DNA of 64,000 nt from Acephala macrosclerotiorum (taxonomy: Eukaryota; Ascomycota; Leotiomycetes; Helotiales; Mollisiaceae): the NCBI GenBank assembly GCA_014904845.1, contig MU119220.1:124001-188000 (forward strand), written 5' to 3'. Positions 22,042-33,699 of the stretch are shown piece after piece; the first letter of the stretch is position 1, and each line of letters starts with the position of its first letter. The position numbers and the translations under genes were made by a program. A model generated the notes under the pieces. That model saw nothing but the letters and a program-made list of their open reading frames with translations. It was not told where the DNA came from and did no database searches.

Positions 22042-23466
22042 TCATTCCTCCGAATCGCTCGGGTCCTCGCTTAAGGACCTGGATGAGATCTCGATCAGCC
22101 CCTTCTCTCCACCCTCCCTTCCAGTCGACTCTTGGTCTTGAGATGCAGCCCCACGCAAAGCCGCCGCCCGAACAGCAGACTTATCGTCAACCAATAACGT
22201 GCAGTGTCCTTCAGTAACAGCCCGCACATCGTCCGTGAAGACCGCCTCGAACCTATCTTTCAGGCTCATCAACTGAACCTCCACCAGCGTGATTCGCTGC
22301 TTCCTCAGCCTGACCGTCTCCTTGTTGGCAAGTGGGCCTTCCTCCAGATGACCTGCTTGAAGATATCTCATGTCGACCTCCATACTCAATCGCTTGGTCG
22401 CACCTTTCTTGGCGATGATTTTCAGAAGACGAGGGGCTAGCTTGCGGGTTGCTTCCATCAATGGACCATGGTACCATAGAAAGTCTGCGAAGGTGATAGG
22501 AGTACCCTCGACACCCAATGCGGTGGTCGACATGCCAACCCGTTGAGGACTCATGACCAAGGTCAAGGAGACGATGACTGCCTTCGCGTTCGCAAGGGTA
22601 GCGATGCCTTTGGCTGTCTTCTCATGCCAGTCGAGGTTCCAGCAATCATGAGAACAGTCGATGACTAGATTACGGAGATTGGCGTAGTAGATGGTCGGGA
22701 GAAGGGCGGGTGCATCGAAGCGACGGAATTGGTAGACAGGGTTGCGGAGGAGGGCTTGGAAGGTGTTGTTTCGGTAAATGAATGCAGATGCTTCGATGGT
22801 AAATTGCTTGCAGACGAATATGACGTTGTGGTCGACGTATGTGTTGCGCTCAACAGTTGTCCAGTCCTGCTTCACCAGGATGGGTTTCGTGTAAATGAGC
22901 AGGTGTCTGTAGATCTCCTCTCGTACTTCTAAGGCGAGGCGGAGGATGGGCGAGCGGTCGGGGGTGTTGGGTCTGATTGGCTTCTTGACAGGCTGCAGAC
23001 TCTGCATCTCTTCCGTCATGGTCATCCATCTATCCTCAGCCTCGTGAAATGCATTTGGAACCCGCCGAGATCTCTGCTTCTTTCCAGTAACGGCTTTGAT
23101 AGGCTGTTGTTCAGGGATCCCCCATGTATCTCTACTCTCTCCGATCAGGGTCCTAGCTAGGTTTGAAATGTATTCCTCGTCAATGTCATCGTCCATGGAC
23201 GCCATTGAGAGCTTGAAGCGTTTCTTCTCCCTCTGAGCCTGAGTGGTGATGTTTCGGTCCCATATTGGTACTTCGGGTGACGGCGATGGTGCTCGTCGAC
23301 GCTTCAATGGCTTAGATGTTGGCTTGGGTGCTGGCTTGGGTGCTGGCTTGAGTGTTGACTTGGGTATTGCAACTGCTTTATTCTTAGGTGCAGGCTTGGA
23401 CGTTGTGTTGGGGAGCGCTCTCGGCTTACGAGGCTTTGCTGCAGCTAGAACCTTCTTGGGAGGCAT
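22042..23466 (-). CDS. Basic protein with F-box/2EXR-like segment
   Basis: Single-exon protein of 474 residues; the start MPPKKVLAAAKPRK is the first ATG. Residues 1-70 are very basic and Pro/Lys/Ala-rich, with APKPAPKPTSKPLKRRR reading like a nuclear or nucleic-acid-binding tail. Near residues 170-200 sits SPILRLALEVREEIYRHLL, the leucine-rich opening found in fungal F-box-like and 2EXR proteins, followed by HNVIFVCKQFTIEASAFIYR, the equivalent of their CRxIRxEA motif. The C-terminus is acidic and serine-rich (SRSLSEDPSDSEE). Such proteins are abundant and lineage-specific in Pezizomycotina, and their targets are unknown. No sign of damage. Confidence 0.7.
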   Translation of the reverse strand: MPPKKVLAAAKPRKPRALPNTTSKPAPKNKAVAIPKSTLKPAPKPAPKPTSKPLKRRRAPSPSPEVPIWDRNITTQAQREKKRFKLSMASMDDDIDEEYISNLARTLIGESRDTWGIPEQQPIKAVTGKKQRSRRVPNAFHEAEDRWMTMTEEMQSLQPVKKPIRPNTPDRSPILRLALEVREEIYRHLLIYTKPILVKQDWTTVERNTYVDHNVIFVCKQFTIEASAFIYRNNTFQALLRNPVYQFRRFDAPALLPTIYYANLRNLVIDCSHDCWNLDWHEKTAKGIATLANAKAVIVSLTLVMSPQRVGMSTTALGVEGTPITFADFLWYHGPLMEATRKLAPRLLKIIAKKGATKRLSMEVDMRYLQAGHLEEGPLANKETVRLRKQRITLVEVQLMSLKDRFEAVFTDDVRAVTEGHCTLLVDDKSAVRAAALRGAASQDQESTGREGGEKGLIEISSRSLSEDPSDSEE

Positions 23467-23960
23467 GTTGAGTTCCGGGAGTGTTGAGTGATATACTAAA
23501 GGTAAGTCTCTAGATTAGGTGACTAGCTCAAACATGAACTTGAAATGTAGAAACGAAAAGTGCATTGGACCGCTTCGTGAGGGAGTGTTGTTGAGGGCAC
23601 ACTTACTTCGAATGAGGTCGAATTTGTAGGAGGCTAAAGAAGGCAAAGATGAACGTGAAGTAGACTTGTTTGTAAGGTAGCAAATAGTGAACGAGTAAAT
23701 TTGACCGAGTGACAAACTGCAGGTAAGTTTAAAGCTGGCAGCTAAGGCGCCGTTGTTGCAGCAGATGTAGAAGAAGTACCTTTGTAGTTCTGTGCACCTT
23801 CAAAAGCTGAGGGCATGTAATGTTGACACAAACTTTGGATCTCGCTAAATAAGTTTGCGAGCGGGCAGATGGGACGAGGCAAGCCTACTAAGGCGTAAAG
23901 TCAACTGGACCTTGTAGAGCTACTTAGCACGAGACCCAAAAGCTCATTATCGGTTCGGTT
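23467..23960. promoter_or_regulatory. Promoter side of the F-box-like gene
   Basis: Upstream of the leftward F-box-like gene. Nothing recognised beyond short chance frames. Confidence 0.3.
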
Positions 23961-24530
23961 TCAATTAAGCGGAAGTGATACCAGCCTCTTTGGACAAATT
24001 GCCGTTGCCGTTTGACGAAGTAGTCTGGTCAAATGCAGGTTGCAAAAGGCGTTCCAAGGCATCAAGGTCTGATCTTGATGAGACACAGCCTCTTGCTCAT
24101 CCAATGCACTCCTAGAGTCCTGGACTTCTAGCTGCAAATACATCTCCGATTTCATATTGTTCATTCCGCCTGCGAGAAATTTCTGCACGGATTTGCTGAC
24201 CAGGCTCTCCCACTCCCATGGGAAGAACTGCGTAATCGCTATTCCTTCGAAGTCAAGAAGAGTATTCAAATTTCCATAATCAGAAGGTTGAAAAGGGAAT
24301 TGACAAGTTTCAATGCAGCTTGTAAGGGGATGTAGACAAAATTCCTCCTTCGACATGTTGAAAAGGACGGGATAATGCCCACAGACCCTTAGAACAGCAA
24401 AAAGAACAACCGCGAAGTAGAGTTTCCCTATAAGAATGAATGCACACGTCGTTTCCATGATATCCCAGCCACATTTTCTCAAGAGCTCATGGCCTTCATA
24501 TTGTCGGAATGGCGCAAGCTAGATCGAAAT
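23961..24530 (-). pseudogene. Possible phosphotransferase (APH-like) relic
   Basis: A 173-residue frame that probably continues upstream without a start (PFRQYEGHELLRKCGWD). The segment FPFQPSDYGNLNTLLDFEG followed by IAITQFFPWEWESL resembles the HxDxxxxNxLxDxxG...IxDWE catalytic block of fungal aminoglycoside-phosphotransferase-like proteins, but the catalytic His is replaced and the expected DWE reads PWEWE. No complete gene model can be built. The resemblance is weak, and this may simply be an unrelated hypothetical frame. Confidence 0.3.
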
Positions 24531-25001
24531 GCGAATACACCTGAATCAATTGAAGGCATGCTTGCAAAGACGTAGGTTCAACGATTGCTCTTAACAAAGA
24601 GAATGAATTACAGGACTGGCGTGCTCAATGTGATGGTCTATCTCGGTTAATGCCGATTTAAGCCTTGGTCAATAGCTGAATAGCAAAGCTTTAGGTGCTA
24701 TTAGCCTGTCTTCTGAGCTTCTCAAGTTGACGTCTGTAAGACTTGGCGTACCTCTAGCCGGAGCGCGTTCACTCGAGCTCGTATACTGATTTTGAGTGCC
24801 AGGGCGAAGTCTACGTTCATCAATGATCCGAAAATGTGTTTTTGCAAAGAATCTTGCCGCCGGAGCAGAAGGCGGCGAGTATTGACGCTGTGTGTAGCCA
24901 GTCACGTGAATCATCCACCAAGCCTTATCGGGCTAGGCGCTCCTTGGCCTCGGATTTGTCGCACTCGACGTCGCAGAGTCAACATCTTCGCTGTTCATAA
25001 G
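24531..25001. other. Upstream region of NAT9 gene
   Basis: No coding feature recognised. It includes the likely promoter of the acetyltransferase gene. Confidence 0.35.
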
Positions 25002-25962
25002 ATGCTGATCAACAAGAATACAGGTGGGGCTGCTAATTTTCTTGCCGTTCGTGTATGTGATATCATATATCTATCGTTTTGCAGAGAGATATGAGAACTC
25101 TTTCTGTCTTTCAATTAAGGGGGTACTTTGGGTTTTGCTAACTCTTCTACATATCTTTCTTCTGTATAACTGTTTACTCAATTATTTACTTCAAATAACC
25201 CATTGAACTCTTTTACTGACGAAACTCAGTAATTTCGACGTCCTCGGTCCTGTTGGTGCCTTACGAACCGTCTCACGTGCCTACCTATCACGAATGGATG
25301 AAAGATGAGGTGAGCTACTTTCTTGACATTCATACACAAGATTCTGACCGAGTCAGGAAATACAGGATGCGACCGCCTCCGAACCTTTGTCATTAGAAGA
25401 AGAATATTCCATGCAAGCAAGCTGGCGTGCCGACCACGACAAGTTGACTTTCATTGCTTGCATGCCTTCATCTCCGGAATTGGTCAAGGCAGGTGAAATT
25501 GACGCACCAGATCGCATGATCGGAGATGTCAATCTGTTCCTATCTCCAGCGGACGAAGACGAAGAGGGTTGCATCGGCGAACTGGAGCTGATGATCGCAC
25601 CGAAGGGCGTACGAAAACAAGGATATGGCCGCGCTACAATACTTACATTCTTGCATTACATCCAGATTCACCTCGACGAGCTTCTTACTGAGTACAAAAG
25701 CAAACAGGGACTGGATAAGGTGAAGCTACTCCAGCTAAAGGTCAAGATTAGTAGCAAGAACGAGAACAGCATCAAGCTTTTCGAGAGTCTTGGTTTCATC
25801 AAGGTCGAGGAAAGCCCAAATTACTTTGGAGAGTTTGAGTTGGTGTTCGAAGGCTTTCTTGACGACGAGAGGACAAGAAACTTGATGGATCGCTATAAGG
25901 TCTTGGATTACCATGAAATGCGCTATCACGAGCCCGTACCTCTCAGCGCCATCTTGCATTAA
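25002..25962 (+). CDS. NAT9: N-acetyltransferase 9-like GNAT protein
   Basis: GNAT-fold acetyltransferase of the conserved NAT9 family; the fly member modifies or stabilises microtubules, and the fungal role is less clear. Three exons, 25002-25023, 25230-25309 and 25357-25962, give 235 residues. The tiny first exon encodes MLINKNT, matching the short N-terminus of the family, and joins to VLLVPYEPSHVPTYHEWMK, the family opening. Exon 3 carries ASEPLSLEEEYSMQASW and GELELMIAPKGVRKQGYGRA, whose RxxGxG-like loop binds acetyl-CoA, then NENSIKLFESLGF. The first intron, 206 bp, is longer than the local norm but has a TACTGAC-type branch sequence and a CAG acceptor. The first-exon join is the least certain part. 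Confidence 0.88.
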
Positions 25963-26919
25963 GATATTTTCTCTCTAGATCGAGCGTGGCACTTGAATGA
26001 ACTCGAGAGCTGATGTGTATCCAGATCAGACGGTATTCGAGTGTCAGATAATCGGGTTCCAGGACAGTTCCACTTCCTCATAAAATTCCTTTGCCGGAAG
26101 ATCGCGTCAGCCTCCGATCTGAGCAGCATGTATTGTACATCCCTTCCAAGTCTCAATACGCAATATGTTTTGATGCTGATCGACGTCTCGCCGCCCTCGG
26201 CACGACTATCGCACTATCCGTCTCAAACAGTCTCCAGCATGAGCTCGCCTTGCTGTTTTACTCGCTGCATTACGCTGCACGATCTCCTCTGCTTGCATTT
26301 CAGCACCGAAATGTCTAGTCACTTCTTTAGCATCGTCATCATACTGAAGCTATGCTGCTATGATAGCTCGGTCTTCAGACATTTGGAATAAACATCGAAA
26401 ACGCTGGGTCACTAGATTGGTTAAGATTGTTGTGTTTGGATCGTTTGCAGACCCGATTCGGAATAAGGTATGCTTAATGTTATGCCAGAGTAGCTCGATG
26501 CCGAGGAACGAAATTGGACTGTGAAAGTTGGCACTTCGTCGCAAACGAGACCTCGGAACGTCGAGCTATGCAGCAGTACGGCCCTAATGTCTAGCAGGAC
26601 TTAGGACATTTACTCTCAAGAGTAGGCTTCTCAACTCGAATATCAAAGGCTTGTATGCTTCAGCGAGCAAACTCTAGTCGAGCATCTCATTTTCATTGAT
26701 ATATGATCGGGATCGGGGTGGCCGATGCCGCTCATGCTAATACTGGCTGACCAATGCACAATTAAATTTCCAACGCGATTGAAGGGATTTTGAGAATTTC
26801 TGTCAGCGACAGATAAGCCAGCGCCGATCGTTCTCTTGCATCTGCATTATATGTCATTCAGCTTACTTTCTTATCATGGAGTCATCAAATCACAGCCCTT
26901 ATTAGCTCCCATCCTCGTC
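25963..26919. other. Intergenic region
   Basis: About 0.95 kb between NAT9 and the oxidoreductase pseudogene. Short frames only, none recognised. Confidence 0.35.
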
Positions 26920-28006
26920 ATGAAAGCAATCGTATTAAATGGCAAAAGTGCTACGGTGGTGGATTTTCGACCCGTACCCAAGCTCCGAGATGACTATCTA
27001 CTCATCAAGACTATCGCTGTTGCTTTGAATCCAACTGATGCGAAGGCAATTGCACAAGGTCGTGGAGCCAAGAATGGACTTTCCGGTTGCGACTTTGCTG
27101 GTGTTGTCGAGGAAGTCGGTCGAAATGTAACGAAACCATGGGAGAAGGGCGACCGAGTCTTTGGCTGCACCCATGGTGCCAACAGCTCCAATGCCGAAGA
27201 TGGAGCTTTTGCAGAAATTATTGTTGCAAAAGGAGACACCTCATGAGGATTCCCGATGGTATGAGCTTTGAGGAAGCAGCCACTGTCGGCGTGAGCGCTA
27301 TCACACGCGGTCAAGGTCTTTTCCAGAAGATGAAGTTGAATCTTCCTAGCAATCCGATCTTGGATGCGAGATACATCCTGATCTATGGAGGTAGCACGTC
27401 GGCAGGAACTCTTGCTATCCAATATGCTAAATTGTACGTCTGGCTCCCGCACATTCCTGATATGGCTAATGATCGAACGGGGCTGGGTACTCAGTACTTG
27501 CGACATGTTCTCCTCGAAATGCCGAGCTTGTCAAGTCGCGAGGTGCTGAAGCGGTGTTTGACTACAATGATCCAGCATGTGGGCAGCAAATATACGACTA
27601 CACGAAAGGCGATCTTAAGCTAGTCTGGGACACAATCGGCTCAGAACAAGGAATCCAGATCTGCATGACAAGTCTCTCGGCCAGGCCTGGCTGCTATTAC
27701 GGGACCATTCTCCTCAACGAGATACCACGGAAGGATGTTGTCTGCACTAGCAGTGTCTTGATGACTTTTCCTGGGGAGGCATTCGATCTCTTCGTCAAGC
27801 ATTTTCCGGCGAGTACCGAGAATTTTGAGTTTGCAAAAATGTTCACGACGTTGATAGAGAAGCTTTTAGCTGAGGGCAAATTGAAACCTCATCCAGTGAA
27901 GCTCTGTGAAGGCGGCTTGCAGGGAGCCTTGGAGGGTTTGAATTTGGTCGGAGATGGGAAAGTAAGCGGCATCAAATTGGTTTACCAAGTTGCTGAAAAT
28001 CCTTGA
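26920..28006 (+). pseudogene. Broken MDR-family oxidoreductase (quinone/enoyl reductase-like)
   Basis: Medium-chain dehydrogenase/reductase of the zinc-independent fungal enoyl-reductase-like group. Begins MKAIVLNGKSATVVDFRP; then NPTDAKAIAQG, GCDFAGVVEEVG and GDRVFGC mark the N-terminal GroES-like domain. Two lesions separate three otherwise coherent blocks. At 27241 one nucleotide is missing after AKGDT, so TCA-TGA ends the frame while LMRIPDGMSFEEAATVG continues one frame over. The second intron (27434-27480, GTACGT donor, CTAAT branch) ends in GG rather than AG; the next block, GYSVLATCSPRN then FDYNDP, only joins in frame if that lost acceptor is used. NADPH-binding YGGSTSAGTLAIQYAKL and C-terminal GKVSGIKLVY are intact. 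Likely a young pseudogene. Confidence 0.75.
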
Positions 28007-28499
28007 GATGGGCGTGGTGACTCTGGCTGAACATCGCATTCCAGAGTTGATATTTTAGTGCCCTCGGAAAATTCAGTACGCGAAGTTTGAACTCTTGCTA
28101 TCTCCGAACCTTCTTCCGATAGTTGAAGCTTTGGTTGCATATTTTGTACCCCCTGTTCTGCACTCGGGTCTCGCCGGATGGTCGGAGTTTAGCAGGAGAA
28201 GTCTGCACAAAACCGCATACCCTTCAAAGCCTCACTCGGGAATTGGGTGAGGATTGATCTGAATGGTCGTCGAGTACGAGTCGACCAATAGAAGCAGTGC
28301 ACGTCCTATACCAAAAGTATTGCTCCAAGCAGCTGCATGTCCATTCTCAACCGCTGATGTGAGGCTCATCACCAGAAGACCAATACCCTGTGCTCCTTCA
28401 AAAGCAGAACACTGTTCACCCTCCAATTGAATGGATCCCACCTGCATTTTTCGAACATCAATTGTCCTTGGCACTTGAGCGAGTCCACTCGCTTTCACG
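28007..28499. other. Intergenic region
   Basis: No recognised coding feature between the oxidoreductase and HET relics. Confidence 0.3.
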
Positions 28500-30590
28500 A
28501 TGAGCCACCCCCCAAAGCCCTTCAAAGTCCTGAACAATGCCTTACAGATAGCAGTGGGTGTCAAAGATACAATGTTCAAGGTGGAAAGCTTGGTAGATGC
28601 TGTGCAACAAGCCGCTTCCGGAGTCCAGAGTTTATCACGCCTTCAAAGGAGCAAGAACGCGCCCTCCATACCGGTCACTAAGCGTACAAATTCCGACACT
28701 TGTGACGGGTGTGGCAATCTCTTGTTTACATTTTAAAGTACGAATGGGGACAGGCTGGAGAAAGGCGCTTCTCTTAGATGTTCTTCTTGTGTACTCATTC
28801 GAGGAGGCATCACACAATATTTCCAACTCTTGCCAGAAGTGAAATTCATTTTGCACTATAGAGAAGGAGCACCTTTGTTTGTTGAATCTGATCGGAGATG
28901 TATTGAGTTCTACACACAAGAAGGTATGTTAACCTGGTCGGCGTCTTCAGACTTGTTTTGGTATTTTGTCCTCAGCCAGCTACTTCAAGATACAGCATAC
29001 TTTGAGCAAATAGCTAACTTGCTCTTCGGAGGGTATTCGAGACCATTGCCGGTTATCAGATCTGCTCGAAGATTGTCTCCGTCTTTCCCGGCAGAGGACT
29101 TGCAGCTGCTATCGCAATGGCTGGAAAAGTGTCAGCAGAACATCCAACGTGCATGCCACAATCATCGACGCTGTCAACCCGCGTGCTATTCGTAGGCTCA
29201 AGTACACAGGAGCCGTACCTATATGAGACTCAAGGGGACGAGGCTTGGTATGTGGCATTGGGTCACTGCTGGTAACCTCCAAGCTATCGACCCTTAACAA
29301 CAATGAAAGCCTCATTATCCTCGCACATGCAATCGATTCCAATGTCTACAATGCCACAGACTTTCCTCGACGGCATCCTTGTAACTCGAAAGCTTGGCAT
29401 CAACTACCTTTGGATCGACTCTTTGTGCATTGTCCAAGATAATGCCGAGGATTGGGCCAAAGAGGCTGCACGTATGAGCACGGTTTAGCAGAATGCGGTT
29501 CTGATTATTGCAGCTGATGGAGCGAAGGATAGCACTTGCGGGCTCTTCGATCCCGTCAGCAAGAGACTATTTCCTGGCTCAGTACCAATAGGTCCTTCAG
29601 CAGACACAGATACATCCCCTTGTGTATGTGCGCGAGATCGAAAGAGACTTCTTGGTCAGGCAAATTGCGTTTCCTGGCCAGCAAAGGGACCTTCTGCACC
29701 ACCGCGCTTGGTTACTTTAGGAGTGGCTGCTGCTTCCAAGACTTGTGCATTTCTGTGTAGGAGAACTTCTTTGGGAGCGTTACACTGTTCTACAGTGCGA
29801 GTGTCGGGCCCTTCCTGCCTCGGCTGATACGGAACGCATGCATCACGAAGGCCTCGCCAGATCTGATTTCTTTCCCAAAGTTGAGAAGGACGAACGCCAG
29901 CCGGATCTCGATTGGCGACACGTGATACACGAATTCACGAAAAGGCAGCTGGCTCACCCAGGAGCGCGACAGATTGCCAGCATTATCAGGGATAGCGGGG
30001 GTCACAAAAGTTGATGCCAAAGATGATTACGTCTGTGGTCATTGGAAGTCCGATCTGCCCGAGTCACTACTATGGATGTCTTACGGTGAATCAAACGTCT
30101 GAAACCATATTACGCTCCCACTTGGTCATGGGCATCAGCCACTGGTAACATCTCATACGGCAAATCAGAATCACAGAAAGCTCAAATGAAGATGATGTGC
30201 GAGATACTCGAGATCTCCACCGTTCTGGCCAGTAGCAATCCTTTTGGACCTTTAAAGAGTGGTTTCATAAAAATCAGAGGTCATATGGGGCAGCTTCCTC
30301 AGCGTCGCTACTTTGGTAACGGCACGAACCGACACCAGCCATGGCTGCTCTCCAGCGAGTCCTCTACGAGACGTGTTGGACGACTCTTGCGTGGAAGAAT
30401 GAAAGCGGACGTCATGGCGCCTGGATTCGAATTTGTCGAATCAGATGAGCTGCAACTTTTGATTCTTGCTTCAAAGACTGAAGTCGATGAAAGCTTTGAA
30501 GGCTTGGCTGGCACCTAAGAGAGTACAAGACGATGAGCTGGTATTTGAACGAGTGGGCCTTGTCACTCTAAATGGCCGTATTGATGACTG
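28500..30590 (+). pseudogene. HET-domain (heterokaryon incompatibility) pseudogene
   Basis: Fragments in all three forward frames line up in the order of a HET protein. They are an N-terminal cysteine pair (CDGCGNLLF) near 28700; QWLEKCQQNIQRACHNH near 29110; STRVLFVGSS and AWYVALGHCW near 29180-29270; MPQTFLDGILVTRKLG and INYLWIDSLCIVQDNAEDW near 29340-29455, the hallmark HET core; LVHFCVGELLWE near 29740; and DRLPALSGIAG near 29970. A YAPTWSWASATGNISY segment near 30110 precedes a C-terminal part to about 30590. At least four frame changes and stops such as TAA at 29276 and TAG at 29486 interrupt it. In live proteins this family triggers incompatibility cell death; this copy cannot encode one. 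Confidence 0.85.
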
Positions 30591-30952
30591 GGCTTTCTGG
30601 ATTTTGAAATTTCACTCAATAGCTTTTGTCATACGTGTTGCCTGAATTGCTTCTATCCGTTGTGCTGGTGGTCGCAACCATGCGACAACACGTGATCTGA
30701 GGCAACTCTTTTGTATAAACTCTCCACGTCAAGACACTTCTCTTGAATTTTGAAGGCAGATTTATTCTTTCAGAATGAGAGGATGCTTGGAGAATATAAC
30801 AAGATTTCCGTGGGTTCTCCTCTGCATAGCATTCTGCATCCAAAAAAGCCCTGATTGTATCTACGAAAACAGCCAAGAATTTCTCAAAAAGAAATATGAC
30901 TGGTTATGCGACCGTTCCGACTCACTGCTCATTTATTTCAATAAGTTGAGTA

Positions 30953-31684
30953 GTGAACTTGGACCTTGGACCTTGTACCAGCCTGCTACGAACGTCACAT
31001 CGATGCCCCGGGTTTTCACGATTCGGGGCGTTACCTGCTGAAGTTAGGCTCCTGATCTTGAACTATGCAATCTCCGACTCAAGGATTATTGAGATGCGGA
31101 TTTTGCCGCGAGACACCCAGGACGCTCTGTCGTTGAGGTCTATTTGCCAGATACCAGCACTCCCGCAAATCTGTCAAGAATCCCGAGCTACTGGGCTCAA
31201 AACATATCAACTGACCTTCAGTACCCGTTCAGCTCCAGCAATGGCATTCGTGGACTTCGAGAGGGACTTCGTATACTTGGGAGTAAAAGCGGGCTTTATT
31301 TAGTACCGTCCTCTTGGTTTAGTGACTACGGCTAAGTGGAACATGGGAGGCTTCTCTGACTCTGAGAAAATTCAGAGGATTGCGCTTGGATTGAGGCTCG
31401 AACGGGATTTTGGAGGTGTACAACTAGAGGAGTTAAAGAACTTAGAAGAAGTCATCTTTATATCTCAAACAGAGAATGGTTTGAAGCGAAAATGGGATCT
31501 TGGACGCAACCCGAAGCTGATGCCTGTTGATAACGATCCGGATGCTGTTCTGTCTTCGTTTGCTAGGAGGACATTTTACGAGCGGATGGTGGAAGGGAGA
31601 CCGAAACCCAAGGATGTATGTCACTCTTTTGAGAAGGCACCTGGGGATAAGTGGTGGTTCAAGGGAAAGGACCTGGCGTTTTGA
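30953..31684 (+). pseudogene. 2EXR-domain protein pseudogene
   Basis: The frame shows the start of a fungal 2EXR protein (FSRFGALPAEVRLLILNYAI), then ALPQICQESRATGLKTYQL and FVDFERDFVYLG, the second EXR-like block. A TAG at 31301 interrupts it, after which the same frame continues to 31684 (WNMGGFSDSEKIQRIALGLR and more). The preceding ATG at 31002 (MPRVFT) is out of frame with the body by what looks like a two-nucleotide loss at the FTRF motif. No intron removes the TAG. 2EXR proteins are numerous fungal paralogues of unknown function. Confidence 0.65.
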
Positions 31685-32252
31685 TTCTACTTATTCCTGC
31701 CTGGTTACGACATCGAGTAGACATAGACATCAGTCTTGGCCGAGATTCCTGGCCGGGTTTTGGAGCCAATGCATAAATCTTTAACATAGAATTCGTCAAT
31801 AATACCATGATTACCTATCTGCGTCCCATTTGTTCCGCTTACCACCCTGTACTGTACTGTAGAAGGAAGAGAGCGGAGCAAAGCCGCCAAGTAGCTGCTC
31901 TCCCCCAACCATCCGCAACTGTGAGGTCGGTCAACCACCTCGCAACAGATAGCCATCCGTACAAAGAAACCACTGCTAATGATTTTGGGATACCTCCTTA
32001 ATTTACCCCGCATTACGTGCACCTCTTATCTTATCGCTCTACCCCACCACGCCCTTCCGTTGTCTTTTTTTCGTCTGCTTGTTAACATCATGGCCTTTCA
32101 TTTCTGTACATAGACTTCAGCTAGATTGGGCATACGCTCCTGACATAGATAGTCCCATTTCCTCTTCGAACCCTGAATTCTCAATTTTTTAACCATACTT
32201 TCTCCCACTTTTCTTCTCCCATCTCTGCGTAACCTCCTTTTTACGACACAAA
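31685..32252. promoter_or_regulatory. Promoter region of CHA1
   Basis: Upstream of the serine dehydratase. The last 200 bases are C/T-rich, as in many fungal promoters; no TATA element is evident. Confidence 0.4.
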
Positions 32253-33445
32253 ATGGGCTCCAACACCTCACCACCTCCCAAAACATGGGTCGAAACGCCC
32301 TGTATTCGATCCGCAACCCTCTCCCGAGCAGCAGGCTGGTATGATTCCCACGAATTCTACCACTGCTCTGTAATTGAACCCATTAACAACTTCACAGCAA
32401 CATCTACCTCAAACTCGAAACCCTCCAACCTTCTTCCTCCTTCAAGTCTCGCGGCGTCGGTAACATGATGTCAACAGCCCTCCTCCACCACGGCCCCTCG
32501 AAGCCAATCCATTTCTACTGCTCCTCGGGAGGCAATGCTGGCCTGGCGTGCGTCACAGCTGCGAATACGCTGCAACGGCCAGCAACGATCGTCGTTCCGC
32601 TGTCAACGTCTGCTCTTATGGTACAGAAGTTGAAATTGTTAGGTGCGGATGTGGTGCAGATTGGGAAGCATTGGTTGGAAGCTGATACATACCTGCGGGA
32701 GGAGTTGTTGGCGAAAGACGAGGACGGAGTATATGTCCCACCGTTCGACCATGAAGATATCTGGGAGGGAAATGCGAGCATGATTGATGAACTCGAAGCT
32801 CAAATGCAGGAGCAAGGAGGTTGCGATGCTGTTGTTTGCAGTGTTGGAGGCGGAGGCATGTTTTGTGGGATCATGCAAGGTCTTGAACGGAATGGACGTC
32901 TCGTCGACACCGACTCGAGTCAAGACCATACCGAGAAGGTCAAAGTACTGGCTATGGAGACCATTGGAGCGGAATCCTTGAATACGAGCGTGAAGAAAGG
33001 AGCGTTGACAAGGATACCGGCCATAACTTCAATAGCCACCTCCCTTGGCGCAACTCAGGTCGCTAAGCGAGCTTGGGAATGGTCGCAGAGGCCAGAAGTT
33101 ATCTCTCATACCTTGACGGATGCGGAGGCTGCAATGGGTTGTGTAAATTTTGCTGACGATGAAAGGATCATCGTTGAGAGTGCTTGTGGAGCAAGCATAG
33201 CTACAGCATACAACGGCACACTTCACTCGGTTCTTTTCCCCCATCTCTCGGACAAGGAGTTTGCAAGGAAGAATGTGGTAATTATAGTATGCGGAGGCTC
33301 GAATATTACGCTTCAGATCTTGGAAAAGTATAGGAAAGAGTACAGCGAGGACGAAATCGTGGTGAAGAAGTTCCATCAGAGGAGTGTGAAGGGGCAGGTT
33401 CCCAAGGTTGGCGAGGAAGAAGGCCACCGAGCGTGCCTTTTATAA
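32253..33445 (+). CDS. CHA1: L-serine/L-threonine dehydratase (CHA1-like)
   Basis: PLP-dependent ammonia-lyase converting L-serine to pyruvate, and L-threonine to 2-oxobutyrate, plus ammonia. Exons 32253-32338 and 32398-33445 (59-bp intron, GT/AG) give 377 residues, near yeast Cha1 (360). The join yields NIYLKLETLQPSSSFKSRG, whose Lys45 is the Schiff-base lysine. SSGGNAG at residues 71-77 binds the cofactor phosphate, and VVCSVGGGGMFCGI is the glycine loop. CGGSNITLQILEKY closes the fold. It is the only intact gene between the HET/2EXR relics and the kinase relic. The tail after EKYRKEYSED is longer than usual and has no family motif. Yeast CHA1 is serine-induced; no such element was sought here. 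Confidence 0.93.
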
Positions 33446-33591
33446 TGCATAATGGGACGAAGCATAAACATCAGGAGAAGCCGGAATGCGATGATGATAC
33501 GGCTATTCCACCAAAGCTGGTGATTGGGACGATGCAAGAGGGCGAGGTAGAGAGGCAGTTGGGAGAGTTTGGAAAAGTGGTGCAGATATAG
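33445..33591 (+). other. 48-codon ORF overlapping the CHA1 stop
   Basis: Its ATG overlaps the CHA1 stop in the sequence TAATG, and it encodes a hydrophilic peptide ending RQLGEFGKVVQI. It has no recognised domain. It might be a stray 3' UTR frame or a remnant of a longer C-terminus; the composition looks more protein-like than the surrounding AT-rich DNA. Confidence 0.25.
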
Positions 33592-33699
33592 ATGGTCTGA
33601 ATTAAGACATTAGCCTTGGGGAGTCTCGGAGATAGAATACTCTTGTCTTTCATGCATGTTGGATATCACGGGTATTAAGATTTTGGGTTGAATTCCTTG

